Notes: generated from the sequence alone by a model not told the origin. DNA of 57,250 bases from Ruegeria spongiae (GCF_023502395.1 NZ_JAMFMB010000027.1:1-57250), one strand, 5' to 3'. Shown: positions 37,871 to 48,190, numbered from the stretch's first letter. Numbers and translations are program-made.

Positions 37871-38281
37871 ATGATGCGCCGGGCCTGTGCTGCGCTGGGG
37901 GCGATCGTGATGATGAGCCCGGCTTCGGCCCAGACCCGGATCACGCCGGAGGCGTTTCTGGATGCCGCGACCGGCAAGACGCTCAGCTTCTATGAGATCG
38001 AAACCGGTGAGCTTGTCGGGGTCGAGCAGTTCCTCAACCGCTCGCTCTCGGTCTGGAAGGAACCCGGACAGCCCTGCGTTTACGGCAAGATCACCACGCC
38101 CGAGGGGCGGATCTGCTTTGAATATGACAACCGGCCCGAGCGCCCTCCGGTCTGCTGGTGGCCCTTTGCGCGGGGTGACCGGTTTATGGTGCGGCTGGAC
38201 GTCTTCCTGAACGCGGAAATCCAGGAGGTCCGCAGCATCACCAATGAAGGTATTGCCTGCCCGAACGCCCCCACAAGCTGA
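37871..38281 (+). CDS. Secreted protein of unknown function between ftsA and ftsZ
   Basis: 136 residues starting one base after ftsA, with a signal peptide (MMRRACAALGAIVMMSPASAQ). The mature part has three to four Cys (PCVYGKI, GRICFEYD, PVCWWPF, IACPN) and a FLDAATGKTLSFYEIETGELVGVEQFL opening that suggests a small beta-rich domain. I do not recognise the family. Operon position suggests expression with the divisome genes, but there is no direct evidence of a role in division. Confidence 0.75.
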   Translation: MMRRACAALGAIVMMSPASAQTRITPEAFLDAATGKTLSFYEIETGELVGVEQFLNRSLSVWKEPGQPCVYGKITTPEGRICFEYDNRPERPPVCWWPFARGDRFMVRLDVFLNAEIQEVRSITNEGIACPNAPTS

Positions 38282-38639
38282 AGAAACCGGTTGCGGACGG
38301 CAGAGTTATCCCGCAAAATATCCACAAGGCCCGTTAGAGGCCCACAGAAATTTCGGCGGCAGGCAGAGCAGTCGCCCCCAGAACCGAACATCCCCGCGCA
38401 TTCGGCGCAACCGTGGCCTTTGCTGCGGCCGGGATCGCTTGTGCTAGTGGCTTGCTGGCTTAGCGCCGCAAGATTTTGCTAGGCTGACGAAATAATGCGG
38501 AATGCAGCGAAAAATCGCCCATATTTTGCGGTGATTTTGCGTTTTTTTGGTGACGATCCGTCTGCATCACGGTAGGATTGGGTGTGGATAGGTAAAATAA
38601 CGCCCGCGAATGCGGGCATTTAGTACAGGCGGACAGAGT
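38282..38639. other. Intergenic region upstream of ftsZ
   Basis: 358 bases without a convincing gene. The right half is AT-richer, with A/T runs near 38498-38560, and is the likely site of an ftsZ promoter. A GCCCGC-GAAT-GCGGGC hairpin (38602-38617) followed by ATTT sits just before the ftsZ start. A TATCCACA octamer at 38319-38326 partly matches a DnaA box. I see no GANTC methylation site and no clear -35/-10 pair. Confidence 0.55.
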
Positions 38640-40304
38640 ATGACACTGAACCTTTCGATGCCCGGTCAGGACGATTTGAAGCCCCGGATCACTGTATTCG
38701 GGGTCGGCGGGGCAGGCGGCAATGCCGTCAACAACATGATTGAAAAGCAGTTGGAAGGCGTCGAGTTTGTCGTCGCCAACACCGACGCGCAGGCGCTGCA
38801 GCAAAGCCGCTCTGAATCGCGCGTACAACTGGGCGTGAAAGTGACCGAAGGTTTGGGCGCAGGCGCGCGCCCGACGGTTGGCGCCGCAGCCGCCGAAGAA
38901 AGCATCGAGCAGATTGTCGACCATCTGGCCGGTGCGCATATGTGCTTCATCACCGCCGGCATGGGCGGCGGCACCGGCACCGGCGCGGCCCCGATCATCG
39001 CGCAGGCGGCGCGGGAACTGGGCGTGCTGACCGTTGGCGTTGTCACCAAGCCCTTCCAGTTCGAAGGCGCCAAGCGGATGCGTCAGGCTGAAGACGGGGT
39101 CGAGAGCCTGCAGAAGATGGTCGATACGCTGATCATCATTCCCAACCAGAACCTGTTCCGTCTGGCCAATGAGAAAACCACGTTTACCGAGGCGTTCTCG
39201 ATGGCGGACGACGTGCTCTATCAGGGCGTCAAGGGCGTGACCGACCTGATGGTTCGTCCGGGTCTCATCAACCTCGACTTTGCCGATGTCCGCGCCGTGA
39301 TGGACGAGATGGGCAAGGCGATGATGGGCACCGGCGAGGCCGATGGCGAAGATCGCGCCATCCAGGCCGCCGAGAAAGCCATCGCCAACCCGCTGCTGGA
39401 CGAGATCAGCCTGCGCGGGGCCAAAGGCGTGCTGATCAACATCACCGGCGCCCATGACCTGACCCTGTTCGAACTGGACGAAGCCGCCAACCGCATCCGC
39501 GAGGAAGTGGATCCGGATGCCAATATCATTGTCGGGTCGACGCTGGATACGGCGATGGAAGGCATGATGCGGGTTTCGGTCGTGGCCACCGGTATTGACG
39601 CAAGCGAAGACGCCGCCGAAACGCCGGTTGCGCGTCGTCCGATGTCGGCGCCGCTCAAGCAGAAGGTTGACGCAGAAGCCGTGCAGCCCGAGCCGGCACT
39701 GCAGCCAGTCGCCGCGCAGACCGCGGCACCGCAGCCGGAGCGGGTGGCAGGAACTCCCGCCCAGGAGCCGGGCCTGTTCGATGGCGTTCCTGCCCAGCCC
39801 GCCGCCGCGCATGCGGTGGCCGATGAGGTAGTCGAAGTTGAAAGCAGCCACCCGGTTCAGAAAGATGACGGTCTGCCGCAGCCGGTCTACCAGCCGAAGG
39901 TTCCCGCTTTTGAGCCGCGCACCGAAGCGCATGACGCCCCGGTCGACAGCTTCGTCGCCCCCAAGGCGCCAGAGCCGGGCACACCATCGCCCGAAGCGCT
40001 GCAGCGTTTGCAGGCCGCGGCCCAGCACGTGCCCTCGCAGCTCAGGCAACCTGCCAGCCAGCCCGAGCGCCTCGCTGCCGCAGTGCAGCAAGCTCAGGCC
40101 GACAAGCCACGTTTCGGGTTCAACCGGCTGATCGACCGCATGACCGGCCACGCGGCAGACACTCCGGACGAGCGCGCCGCGCCGCCGGTGCGCCAGCAGC
40201 CGGTTCTGCGCCAGACTGACGCTACGGCACATGCGCCGGTTGATCCGGACCCGGAACAGGAACGGATCGAAATTCCCGCCTTCCTGCGCCGTCAGGCAAA
40301 CTGA
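38640..40304 (+). CDS. ftsZ: Cell division GTPase FtsZ
   Basis: 554 residues, tubulin-like GTPase forming the Z ring. [13 protein letters not shown] near the N-terminus and the tubulin signature [12 protein letters not shown] near 107-118 are intact. After about residue 320 follows a long, Pro/Ala/Gln-rich linker (about 220 residues, much longer than in E. coli and usual in alphaproteobacteria), then the conserved C-terminal peptide [13 protein letters not shown] that binds FtsA. The MTLNLSM start was chosen over an ATG ten codons upstream that lies in the leader hairpin. Confidence 0.97.
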   Translation: MTLNLSMPGQDDLKPRITVFGVGGAGGNAVNNMIEKQLEGVEFVVANTDAQALQQSRSESRVQLGVKVTEGLGAGARPTVGAAAAEESIEQIVDHLAGAHMCFITAGMGGGTGTGAAPIIAQAARELGVLTVGVVTKPFQFEGAKRMRQAEDGVESLQKMVDTLIIIPNQNLFRLANEKTTFTEAFSMADDVLYQGVKGVTDLMVRPGLINLDFADVRAVMDEMGKAMMGTGEADGEDRAIQAAEKAIANPLLDEISLRGAKGVLINITGAHDLTLFELDEAANRIREEVDPDANIIVGSTLDTAMEGMMRVSVVATGIDASEDAAETPVARRPMSAPLKQKVDAEAVQPEPALQPVAAQTAAPQPERVAGTPAQEPGLFDGVPAQPAAAHAVADEVVEVESSHPVQKDDGLPQPVYQPKVPAFEPRTEAHDAPVDSFVAPKAPEPGTPSPEALQRLQAAAQHVPSQLRQPASQPERLAAAVQQAQADKPRFGFNRLIDRMTGHAADTPDERAAPPVRQQPVLRQTDATAHAPVDPDPEQERIEIPAFLRRQAN

Positions 40305-40329
40305 AAGCAGTCACAAAATTGATGAAACG

Positions 40330-40352
40330 GGCCATCTTCGGGTGGCCTTTTT
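40330..40352 (+). terminator. Rho-independent terminator of ftsZ
   Basis: Stem GGCCATC / GGTGGCC with a TTCG tetraloop, followed by five T; 25 bases after the ftsZ stop. Strong intrinsic terminator ending the dcw transcript. Confidence 0.88.
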
Positions 40353-40516
40353 CTATTTAAAAACAAATGGTTGACGCCTCGCAGGCGAGCTTCTGCCACT
40401 CTGTTACAAACATGTTTCATTTGGTTGCAAAGATTGAGTTGAGCCTTTGGGACCCCTCCATTAGTTGATCTGCAACACAGCTCACTGAGGCTGGAAACCG
40501 TCCCAAGAGGTCTCTC

Positions 40517-41437
40517 TTGCAACATACGCTGAAAACTCCGGTTACGTTCAAGGGTGTGGGCCTGCATGGCGGCGCACGCGTGATCATGACCCTGCGCCCG
40601 GCGGTTGCCGGTCACGGCATCTGGTTCAAGCGGACGGATATCGAATTGGGCGACGCGATGATCCCGGCGATCTATGACCGGGTCGAGCGGACGCCGCTCT
40701 GCACCAAACTTGTGAATGACAGCGGCGTGTCGGTTTCGACAGTCGAACATATTATGGCGGCATTGGCGGGCTGTGGAGTCCACAATGCGCTGATCGAGGT
40801 TGACGGGCCCGAAGTACCGATCATGGACGGCTCGTCGGTCGCATTCGTGCGTGGCATCATGGCAAAAGGGGTACGCCAGCAAGCCGCGCCGGTTTTGGCT
40901 TACGAGGTTGTGAAACCTGTCACAGTAGAAAAAGACGGAGCCAGGGCCACATTGCTGCCCGCTGACCGGCTGGAGATCGACTTCAGCATAGACTTCGACG
41001 ACGCCGCCATCGGGCAGCAAACCAAAACACTCGACATGTGCAACGGCACTTTCGCCCGCGAGCTGTGCGACAGCCGGACCTTCTGCCGCAAGGCGGATGT
41101 GGACATGATGCGCGAGAACGGGCTGGCGCTTGGCGGCACGCTCGACAATGCGGTTGTGGTCGATGGCGACGTGGTGATGACCCCCGGTGGCCTGCGCCAC
41201 GATGACGAGGCGGTGCGCCACAAGATGCTGGACGCGCTTGGCGATCTCTATATGGCCGGTGGCCCGATTCTGGGCCGTTATGTCGGCGAGAAGGCGGGTC
41301 ATTCGATGACCAACACGCTGCTGCGCGCGCTGTTCGAAACACCCGGCGCGGTGCGCCCGGTACTCTGTGACGCGGAAACCACCGCCCGTCTGCCCGGTCA
41401 GGGTCTGGTCTGGACCGAAATCCCGCTGGTGGCCTGA
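40517..41437 (+). CDS. lpxC: UDP-3-O-acyl-GlcNAc deacetylase
   Basis: 306 residues. Zinc amidase that makes the committed step of lipid A synthesis. Start is a TTG with AAGAGG six bases upstream; the protein then reads QHTLKTPVTFKGVGLHGG, the family start. Zinc ligands are in STVEHIMAAL and HKMLDALGDL, with the catalytic His in KAGHSMTNTLL. It lies after the ftsZ terminator and so needs its own promoter, probably in 40353-40500. Confidence 0.96.
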   Translation: MQHTLKTPVTFKGVGLHGGARVIMTLRPAVAGHGIWFKRTDIELGDAMIPAIYDRVERTPLCTKLVNDSGVSVSTVEHIMAALAGCGVHNALIEVDGPEVPIMDGSSVAFVRGIMAKGVRQQAAPVLAYEVVKPVTVEKDGARATLLPADRLEIDFSIDFDDAAIGQQTKTLDMCNGTFARELCDSRTFCRKADVDMMRENGLALGGTLDNAVVVDGDVVMTPGGLRHDDEAVRHKMLDALGDLYMAGGPILGRYVGEKAGHSMTNTLLRALFETPGAVRPVLCDAETTARLPGQGLVWTEIPLVA

Positions 41438-41567
41438 CGCCCTTGCCGCGTCGCCAAACTTGTGACCTCCTGTGCGCTTTAAGACGTTTTGCACCCGAAG
41501 TTTGTGTGCTAGACCAAGGCCCAAACGGGCCGCGCGCCCCATTACAGGACGACAAGGAATAGTGGGA

Positions 41568-42413
41568 ATGGTTGGCAGCAGGGCAGGGGCCAAACTGGTT
41601 GGCGCACTTCTTGTGGCAGTTTGTTTGACGGCCTGTGGCAATCGCAGCGGTGCGGACCGCACGCAGAATCTGGACGGTTTCACACCCGAGCAGATTTTCG
41701 AGCGCGGTGAATTCGAACTGTCGCAGAAACGCGCCGAAGACGCGGCGTATTATTTCTCCGAGATCGAGCGGCTCTATCCCTATTCCGACTGGGCCAAGCG
41801 TGCGCTGATCATGCAGGCCTTCGCCTTTCATTCCGGTCGCGATTATGTCGAAAGCCGCGCCGCCGCGCAGCGCTATATCGACTTCTACCCGACCGACGAG
41901 GATGCCGCTTATGCGCAATATCTTCTGGCGCTCAGCTACTATGACCAGATCGACGAGGTGGGCCGCGACCAGGGCCTGACTTTTCAGGCGCTGCAAGCGC
42001 TGCGTACCGTGATCGAGGTCTATCCCGACAGCCAATACGCCACCTCGGCGATCCTGAAATTCGATCTGGCCTTTGACCATCTGGCGGGCAAGGAAATGGA
42101 GATCGGTCGCTATTACCTGCGCAAGCAGCACTACGCCGCCGCCATCAATCGCTTCCGCGTTGTGGTCGAGGATTTTCAGACCACCACCCACACCGCCGAG
42201 GCGCTTTATCGTCTGATCGAGGCCTATCTGTCACTGGGGCTGGTCAACGAGGCACAGACCGCAGGCGCGATCCTGGGCTATAACTACCGCTCGACCGACT
42301 GGTATCAGGATGCCTATAAGCTGCTGACTTCGCGCGGGTTGGAAGCCAAGTCCCGCGGCAACAACTGGCTCAGCCAGATTTATCGCCAGTCGATCAAGGG
42401 GCAATGGCTCTGA
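41568..42413 (+). CDS. bamD: Outer membrane assembly lipoprotein BamD
   Basis: 281 residues. Lipoprotein signal with lipobox LTAC (Cys near 23), then TPR-like repeats beginning TPEQIFERGEFELSQKRAEDA and including RLYPYSDWAKRALIMQAF and YPTDEDAAYAQYLLALSYYDQI. BamD is an essential part of the BAM complex that inserts outer membrane proteins. The frame is open 32 codons upstream; ATG at 41568 with AGGA upstream puts the signal peptide at the N-terminus. Confidence 0.95.
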   Translation: MVGSRAGAKLVGALLVAVCLTACGNRSGADRTQNLDGFTPEQIFERGEFELSQKRAEDAAYYFSEIERLYPYSDWAKRALIMQAFAFHSGRDYVESRAAAQRYIDFYPTDEDAAYAQYLLALSYYDQIDEVGRDQGLTFQALQALRTVIEVYPDSQYATSAILKFDLAFDHLAGKEMEIGRYYLRKQHYAAAINRFRVVVEDFQTTTHTAEALYRLIEAYLSLGLVNEAQTAGAILGYNYRSTDWYQDAYKLLTSRGLEAKSRGNNWLSQIYRQSIKGQWL

Positions 42414-42438
42414 TCATGAAGGCGTGACGGAATGACCG

Positions 42439-44088
42439 ATGCTGCGCGCGCTTGATATCCGGGACATGCTGATCATTGACCGGCTGGACTTGCAGTTCCA
42501 GCCGGGCCTTAACGTGCTGACCGGTGAAACCGGGGCGGGCAAGTCGATCCTGCTGGATAGTCTGGGATTCGTTCTGGGCTGGCGGGGCCGGGCCGAACTG
42601 GTCCGGCAGGGCGCCGCGCAGGGCGAGGTCGTTGCCGAATTCGATCTGCCCGAAGGCCACGCCGCCCACGCGGTTCTGGCCGAGGCCGGGTTGCCCGGCG
42701 GTGCGGAACTGATCCTGCGCCGCATCAACACCGCCGAGGGCCGCAAGACCGCTTGGGTCAATGACCGCCGCTGCTCGGGTGAGGTGCTGCGGGCGCTGTC
42801 GGACACGCTGATCGAACTGCACGGCCAGCATGACGACCGTGGCTTGCTCAACCCGCGCGGCCACCGGGCCATGCTCGATACCTTTGCCGGGCTCGATACG
42901 GCGATGGCATCCTGCCGCACCGCCTGGCGGACCTTGTCCGAGGCGCAGCGCGCGCTGGCCGAAACCCGCGCCGCGCTGGATGCGATGCGGACCGAGGAGG
43001 AATTTCTGCGCCACGCCGTTGGAGAACTCGACGAGCTTGATCCGCAGCCCGGAGAGGACGCTGATCTGGATGCAAGCCGTCGCATGATGCAGGGGGCCGA
43101 GAAGATCCGCGACGACGTGGCGCGCGCGCAGGCGTTGATCGGGGCAAACGGGGCCGAAACCGCGCTGGGGGATGCGCTGCGCTGGCTGGAAAGCGTGTCC
43201 GACAAGGCCGAGGGGCAGCTGGAACAGCCCATCGCCGCTCTTGGTCGTGCCCTGATCGAGTTGGGCGAGGCCCAGTCGGGGGTCGATGCCTGCCTGAACG
43301 TGCTCGATTTCAACCCGACCGACCTGGAACATATCGAAGAGCGCCTGTTCGCCATCCGTGCTCTGGCCCGAAAACACGGCGTTGCCAGCGACGAGTTGGG
43401 CAGCTTCGCCGAGGGTCTTCGCAGCAAGCTCAAGGCGCTGGATGCAGGCGATGCTGACCTGCACGCCCGCGAAGCGGCGCTGAAGGCAGCCCAAGCCGCC
43501 TATGACGCCGCCGCCAATGCTCTGAGCGAGGCGCGCAAGGCGGCCTCGGCGCGATTGGATGCGGCGGTCATGGCGGAACTTGCCCCGCTCAAGATGGAAC
43601 GCGCGGTCTTTGCCACGCAGATCAGCGAGGGCGACCCCGGCCCCGAGGGGCGCGACGCGGTTGCCTTTAGTGTCGCCACCAATCCCGGCGCGCCGGCCGG
43701 GCCGCTCAACAAGATCGCCTCGGGTGGGGAACTCAGCCGCTTCCTGCTGGCGCTCAAGGTTTGTCTGAGCGGTGACGGCGGTGACCGCACCATGATCTTT
43801 GACGAGATCGACCGCGGCGTCGGTGGTGCGACCGCGGATGCGGTCGGGCGCAGGCTGGCCGCATTGGCGGGCGAAGGGCAGGTGCTGGTGGTGACCCATT
43901 CGCCGCAGGTGGCCGCACAAGGCGCCCATCACTGGCGGGTGCAGAAACAGGTTGAGGGCGGCGCGACGCTGTCGACGGTGATCCCGCTTGGGCCCGATGA
44001 GCGGGTGGACGAAATCGCGCGCATGGTTGCGGGCGACACCATCACCGAAGCGGCCCGCGCCGCCGCGCGCGCTTTGCTGGGTGCCTGA
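42439..44088 (+). CDS. recN: DNA repair protein RecN
   Basis: 549 residues, SMC-like ATPase for double-strand break repair. N-terminal Walker A GETGAGKSILLDSL near 30-43, coiled-coil arms in the middle, then signature ASGGELSRFLLALKV and Walker B MIFDEIDRGVGG with VTHSPQVAAQG. It follows bamD by 25 bases and is probably co-transcribed; no GTTC-N7-GTTC box is visible directly before it. Confidence 0.96.
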   Translation: MLRALDIRDMLIIDRLDLQFQPGLNVLTGETGAGKSILLDSLGFVLGWRGRAELVRQGAAQGEVVAEFDLPEGHAAHAVLAEAGLPGGAELILRRINTAEGRKTAWVNDRRCSGEVLRALSDTLIELHGQHDDRGLLNPRGHRAMLDTFAGLDTAMASCRTAWRTLSEAQRALAETRAALDAMRTEEEFLRHAVGELDELDPQPGEDADLDASRRMMQGAEKIRDDVARAQALIGANGAETALGDALRWLESVSDKAEGQLEQPIAALGRALIELGEAQSGVDACLNVLDFNPTDLEHIEERLFAIRALARKHGVASDELGSFAEGLRSKLKALDAGDADLHAREAALKAAQAAYDAAANALSEARKAASARLDAAVMAELAPLKMERAVFATQISEGDPGPEGRDAVAFSVATNPGAPAGPLNKIASGGELSRFLLALKVCLSGDGGDRTMIFDEIDRGVGGATADAVGRRLAALAGEGQVLVVTHSPQVAAQGAHHWRVQKQVEGGATLSTVIPLGPDERVDEIARMVAGDTITEAARAAARALLGA

Positions 44089-44189
44089 TCGCGCAACACT
44101 GGGGCAATAAAACTAGCCCGACCCGCAATCACGCTTTTCTGATTGATCCACGTTGCCTACGGTAGCGCAATTGACAATTCTGATCCCTG

Positions 44190-45875
44190 ATGGCCCAATC
44201 CACCCGCACCCTGATCCTCGAGCAGCTCAAATCGGCCCGGACGGCACTTGCCGAGGGCTGGGGCGTGCTGCGGCAACGCGGACCCAGCCAGATTCAGTTC
44301 TGGTTCATCGCGCTGCTAGTCGGGATCGCGGCGGGCTTTGCCGCGCTGGCCTTCCGCATGGCGATCACCGAGCTTCAGGCCGTTATCTATGAGGCTGACG
44401 ACCGGCTGCATCTGCACAGTTTCGCCGCCACGCTGCCTTGGTATGTGCTGCTGATCATCCCGACGATCGGCGGGCTGGTTGTGGGGCTGATCTTTTACTG
44501 GTTCACCGATGATGGCCGCGTCCGTTCGGTCGCCGATGTGATCGAGGGCGCGGCACTGCAGGATGGACGGGTCGAGACGCGGGCGGGGATCGCGTCGATG
44601 TTCGCCTCGCTCATCACGCTCAGTTCCGGCGGCTCCAGCGGGCGTGAGGGACCGGTGGTGCATATGGCCGGGGTGATCTCGACCTGGGTCAGCAACCGGT
44701 TGGATGCCGATGGCATCACCGGGCGTGACCTGCTGGGCTGTGCGGTGGCCGCCGCCGTCTCGGCCAGTTTCAACGCGCCCATCGCGGGAGCGCTGTTCGC
44801 GCTGGAAGTGGTGCTGCGGCATTTCGCGGTGCATGCCTTTGCCCCCATCGTGATCGCGTCGATCGCGGGCACGGTGATCAACCGGCTGGCCTATGGCGAC
44901 GTGACCGAGTTCCTGCTGCAGACCCCCGGCTCGCTGCAATTCTATGTCGAACTGCCCGCCTTCCTGATCCTCGGGCTGGTCTGCGGCCTGGTGTCGCTGC
45001 TGGTCATGCGCGGGATTTTCCTGGCCGAGGATGTGGGCAGTCACCTGCAGTCCCGTCTGCATCTGCCGTCATGGCTGCGCCCGGCGGTGTCGGGGGCGAT
45101 GCTGGGCGGCATCGCGATCTGGTTTCCACATATCATCGGCGTCGGATACGAGACCACGCTGCGGGCGCTGAGCGGCGATCTGGTCCTGCACACGGCGGTG
45201 ATCTTTGCCATCGTTAAGACCGTGGCGTTGGCCATCACAATGGGCGGGCGCATGGGTGGCGGGGTATTCTCGCCCTCGCTGATGATCGGGGCGCTGACCG
45301 GGCTGGCCTTTGGCCTGATCGCAACCGGGCTGTTGCCATCCGTGTCGGGTACCCATACGCTTTACGCCTTTGCGGGAATGGGCGCGGTGGCTGCGGCGGT
45401 GCTGGGCGCGCCGATCTCGACCACGCTCATCGTGTTCGAACTGACCGGAGATTGGCAGATCGGCTTGGCGGTGATGGCCTCGGTCTCGATCTCGACCGCG
45501 TTGGCCTCGCGGCTGGTCGACCGGTCCTTCTTTCTGACGCAGTTGGAACGGCGCGACATCCACCTGGCCGCCGGGCCGCAGGCCTATTTGCTGGCGATGA
45601 TGCGCGCAGGCGCGGTGATGCGCCCGCTGGGCGATCCAAACGGCGCGTCGCCCGAAGAGATCCAGCCACTATTGGACAGGGGTCTGTGCATTAATGCGCG
45701 CGCCACGCTCGAGGCCGCGATGCCGATCTTTGATCGCGAGGATATGGCCTGGTTACCGGTCGTCACCCTTGATGACGAGGGCGTCGAAACCCCGGTCGGT
45801 GTGCTCTACCATATTGATGCGCTCAAGGCCTATAACCGCGCCTTGGCCGCCACCGCCGCCGAGGAGCATTCCTGA
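44190..45875 (+). CDS. ClC family chloride channel/antiporter
   Basis: 561 residues. A ClC membrane core with many helices; the anion-pathway motifs SSGGSSGREGPVVH (with the gating Glu position) and GGRMGGGVFSPSLMIG are intact, and a central TAVIFAIVKTVALAITMGG is typical. The last 120 residues (about 445-561) look like a degenerate regulatory region with CBS-like LDRGLCINARATLEAAMPIF and AWLPVVTLD. Whether it is a channel or H+/Cl- exchanger cannot be told from this. Own transcript likely. Confidence 0.92.
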   Translation: MAQSTRTLILEQLKSARTALAEGWGVLRQRGPSQIQFWFIALLVGIAAGFAALAFRMAITELQAVIYEADDRLHLHSFAATLPWYVLLIIPTIGGLVVGLIFYWFTDDGRVRSVADVIEGAALQDGRVETRAGIASMFASLITLSSGGSSGREGPVVHMAGVISTWVSNRLDADGITGRDLLGCAVAAAVSASFNAPIAGALFALEVVLRHFAVHAFAPIVIASIAGTVINRLAYGDVTEFLLQTPGSLQFYVELPAFLILGLVCGLVSLLVMRGIFLAEDVGSHLQSRLHLPSWLRPAVSGAMLGGIAIWFPHIIGVGYETTLRALSGDLVLHTAVIFAIVKTVALAITMGGRMGGGVFSPSLMIGALTGLAFGLIATGLLPSVSGTHTLYAFAGMGAVAAAVLGAPISTTLIVFELTGDWQIGLAVMASVSISTALASRLVDRSFFLTQLERRDIHLAAGPQAYLLAMMRAGAVMRPLGDPNGASPEEIQPLLDRGLCINARATLEAAMPIFDREDMAWLPVVTLDDEGVETPVGVLYHIDALKAYNRALAATAAEEHS

Positions 45876-45887
45876 AGAGGCGCCGCC

Positions 45888-46232
45888 TCAGATCTGTTCG
45901 ACCTTGACAGACTCGCTCAGCACAAAGGCAAGATGGCCCCGGATCGGGGTGAGCGCTTCGAGCGGGTTCTCGTAGGTCCAGACCGCGTTTTCGGTCACCG
46001 AGGAACGGTTGACGATCGAGAAATAGCTGGCTTCGCCCTTGCTGGCGCAGCGGGTCTTCTTGTCCGAGGCGTCAAGGAAAGCCATCGCGATATCCTCGCG
46101 CGGGAAATAGATCACCGGAGCCAGATCACCCTCGCTCAGTTCCAGTGCGTTGACCGACTCGCCCAAAATTGCCCCGCCCGAGCGCACTGTCCACCTGCCG
46201 GGTGCTTTGCGGATTGTGATCGGTCCAGTCAT
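45888..46232 (-). CDS. DUF427 protein
   Basis: 114 residues beginning MTGPITIRKAPGRWTV. DUF427 motifs are clear: VIYFPREDIAMAFL, KKTRCASKGEASYFSI and AVWTYENPLE. The domain is small and common in proteobacteria and actinobacteria, function unknown. Convergent with the ClC gene. It starts 59 bases after the stop of the aminopeptidase P gene, which lies upstream on the same strand. Confidence 0.88.
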   Translation of the reverse strand: MTGPITIRKAPGRWTVRSGGAILGESVNALELSEGDLAPVIYFPREDIAMAFLDASDKKTRCASKGEASYFSIVNRSSVTENAVWTYENPLEALTPIRGHLAFVLSESVKVEQI

Positions 46233-46291
46233 GGTCTTTCCCTTCGGCTTCTTTGCGTGCGCAGATGACACAGGTTTGTGAAACGCGGATG

Positions 46292-48082
46292 TCACAACGC
46301 GCGGGTCGCGGCATCCAACCACATGCGGGCAGCGCTGCCTAGCCAGGGGCCGATCTTTGTCGCGACGTCGCGGTGATAGGCGTTGAGCCAGGCGATTTCT
46401 TCGGCTGCCATCATCTCGGGCAGGATCAGACGGCGGTCGATAGGTACGAATGTCAACGTGCGCCAGTTTAGCATCGCGCGCTCCGCATCGCCGCCGGGCA
46501 GGGACGGCGCCTCTTCCACGACCACCAGATTCTCGACACGGATGCCGAAGGCACCCTCGCGGTAATAGCCCGGTTCGTTGGACAGGATCATGCCCGGTTC
46601 GAACGGCACATGGCTGGTCCGGGCCAGCCGCTGCGGCCCTTCATGCACGCTCAGATAGGCGCCGACGCCATGGCCGACACCGTGATTGAAATCCTGTCCC
46701 GCCGCCCAGAGCGGCTGGCGCGCCACACATTCGATGTCGCGCCCGGCCAGACCCGCCGGCCAGCGCAGCATCGACATCGCGATCATGCCGCGCAGCACGC
46801 GGGTGAAACAGGCTTTCTCCTCATCTCCGACGTCGCCAATGGCGATGGTGCGGGTGATATCGGTGGTGCCGTCCAGATACTGCCCGCCGCTGTCCAGCAC
46901 CAGCATATGGCCGTCTTGCAGCAGGCTGTCGCTTTCTTCGGTCACCCGGTAATGCATGATCGCGCCATTGGGCCCGGTGCCTGCGATGGTATCAAAGCTG
47001 ATATCGCGCAGCGCGTTGTCCTTGCGCCGCTCGGACTCCAGCCGTGTCACCACCTGCGTTTCGGTCACGGTTCCGGGGGTCTGATCGTCCAGCCATGCCA
47101 ACAACTCCACGACCGCCGCCGCATCCCGCAGATGCGCCGCGGCGCTGCCTTTGATTTCCGCGGCGTTCTTGCGCGCCTTGGGCAGGGCACAGGGGTCGCC
47201 GCCGTCGCGCAGCGTGTCACCCAGGGCATCGGCCACGATCTGGGGCACGGTGTTCAGGTCAACGCTGACGGGTCCGTCAAGCGCCGCCACCGCATCCAGA
47301 AATGTCCCCGGTTCATGCTGCGTGACGCCGTCGCCCAGATGCTCGCGCACCTCGTCCAGCTTGGCGGTGGCCATGAACAGGTCGACCCGCGCATCGTCAT
47401 GCAGGATCGCAAAGCCATGCGCCACCGGGTTGCGCGCAATGTCCGCGCCCCGCAGGTTCGCGATCCACATGATCGAGTCGGGCAGGGTGATGACCGCCGC
47501 TTTGTGCCCCTTGTCGCGAAGACCCTCAGCCAGCCGTGCGCATTTGCTGTCAGCGCTTTCACCGGCGAATTCCAGCGGGTGCGCCTTGACCGGCTGCATC
47601 GGCGGTGCTGGCTGGTCGGGCCAGACCCGGTCCACCAGATTGTCGCAGCGCACCAGTTCGATGCCTGAGCCCTTGAGGCCTTTCTGCGCTTTGCCGATTT
47701 GCCCCGCCGCATGCAGCCAGGGATCGTACCCGATCCTGCCGCCCTCGGGCAGGTGTTCTTTCAGCCAATCGGTCAGTCCAATTTCAGGCCAGGGCACCGG
47801 CGTGAACTCTGCGGCCACCTGCGCCTTGACCTGCGTGCGATAGCGCCCGTCGACAAAGACCCCGGCAAGACCCTTGAGCACCACGCAGAACCCCGCCGAG
47901 CCGGTGAAGCCGGTCAGCCAGGCCAGCCTTTCGTCGCGGGGGGCGACATATTCGCCCTGATGGGCATCTGCGCGCGGGATCAGGAATCCGTCCAGATCAG
48001 CGCTGTCCAATTCGCCGCGCAGGTCCGCGAGACGCGGCGGGCCTTGCTCCGGTCGGGCGGTGACTTCGAAATTCTGGAACAT
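46292..48082 (-). CDS. Aminopeptidase P family (M24) metallopeptidase
   Basis: 596 residues, the long three-domain form. Two creatinase-like N-terminal domains are followed by the M24 catalytic domain (about 310-530) and a C-terminal extension. Metal ligands are visible in LVLDSGGQYLDGTTDITRT (two Asp), NHGVGHGVGAYLSVHEGPQ (His), ILSNEPGYYREG and GIRVENLVVV (two Glu). It should remove an N-terminal residue before proline. Divergent from a small exported protein gene. Confidence 0.93.
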   Translation of the reverse strand: MFQNFEVTARPEQGPPRLADLRGELDSADLDGFLIPRADAHQGEYVAPRDERLAWLTGFTGSAGFCVVLKGLAGVFVDGRYRTQVKAQVAAEFTPVPWPEIGLTDWLKEHLPEGGRIGYDPWLHAAGQIGKAQKGLKGSGIELVRCDNLVDRVWPDQPAPPMQPVKAHPLEFAGESADSKCARLAEGLRDKGHKAAVITLPDSIMWIANLRGADIARNPVAHGFAILHDDARVDLFMATAKLDEVREHLGDGVTQHEPGTFLDAVAALDGPVSVDLNTVPQIVADALGDTLRDGGDPCALPKARKNAAEIKGSAAAHLRDAAAVVELLAWLDDQTPGTVTETQVVTRLESERRKDNALRDISFDTIAGTGPNGAIMHYRVTEESDSLLQDGHMLVLDSGGQYLDGTTDITRTIAIGDVGDEEKACFTRVLRGMIAMSMLRWPAGLAGRDIECVARQPLWAAGQDFNHGVGHGVGAYLSVHEGPQRLARTSHVPFEPGMILSNEPGYYREGAFGIRVENLVVVEEAPSLPGGDAERAMLNWRTLTFVPIDRRLILPEMMAAEEIAWLNAYHRDVATKIGPWLGSAARMWLDAATRAL

Positions 48083-48190
48083 CTGCGCCTCGCTCTTGTG
48101 ACTGTGGCCCGAAGGTGAGCGTCGCGGCTAAAAATGTCCAGCCCGCGCGGGGCGTCTTGGCAAGCTCTGCCGGTCCGGTATCATGGCGCC

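Noticed and set aside
38319-38326. DnaA box before ftsZ
   Set aside because: Only eight bases match (TATCCACA) and no second box lies nearby; not enough to call a site.
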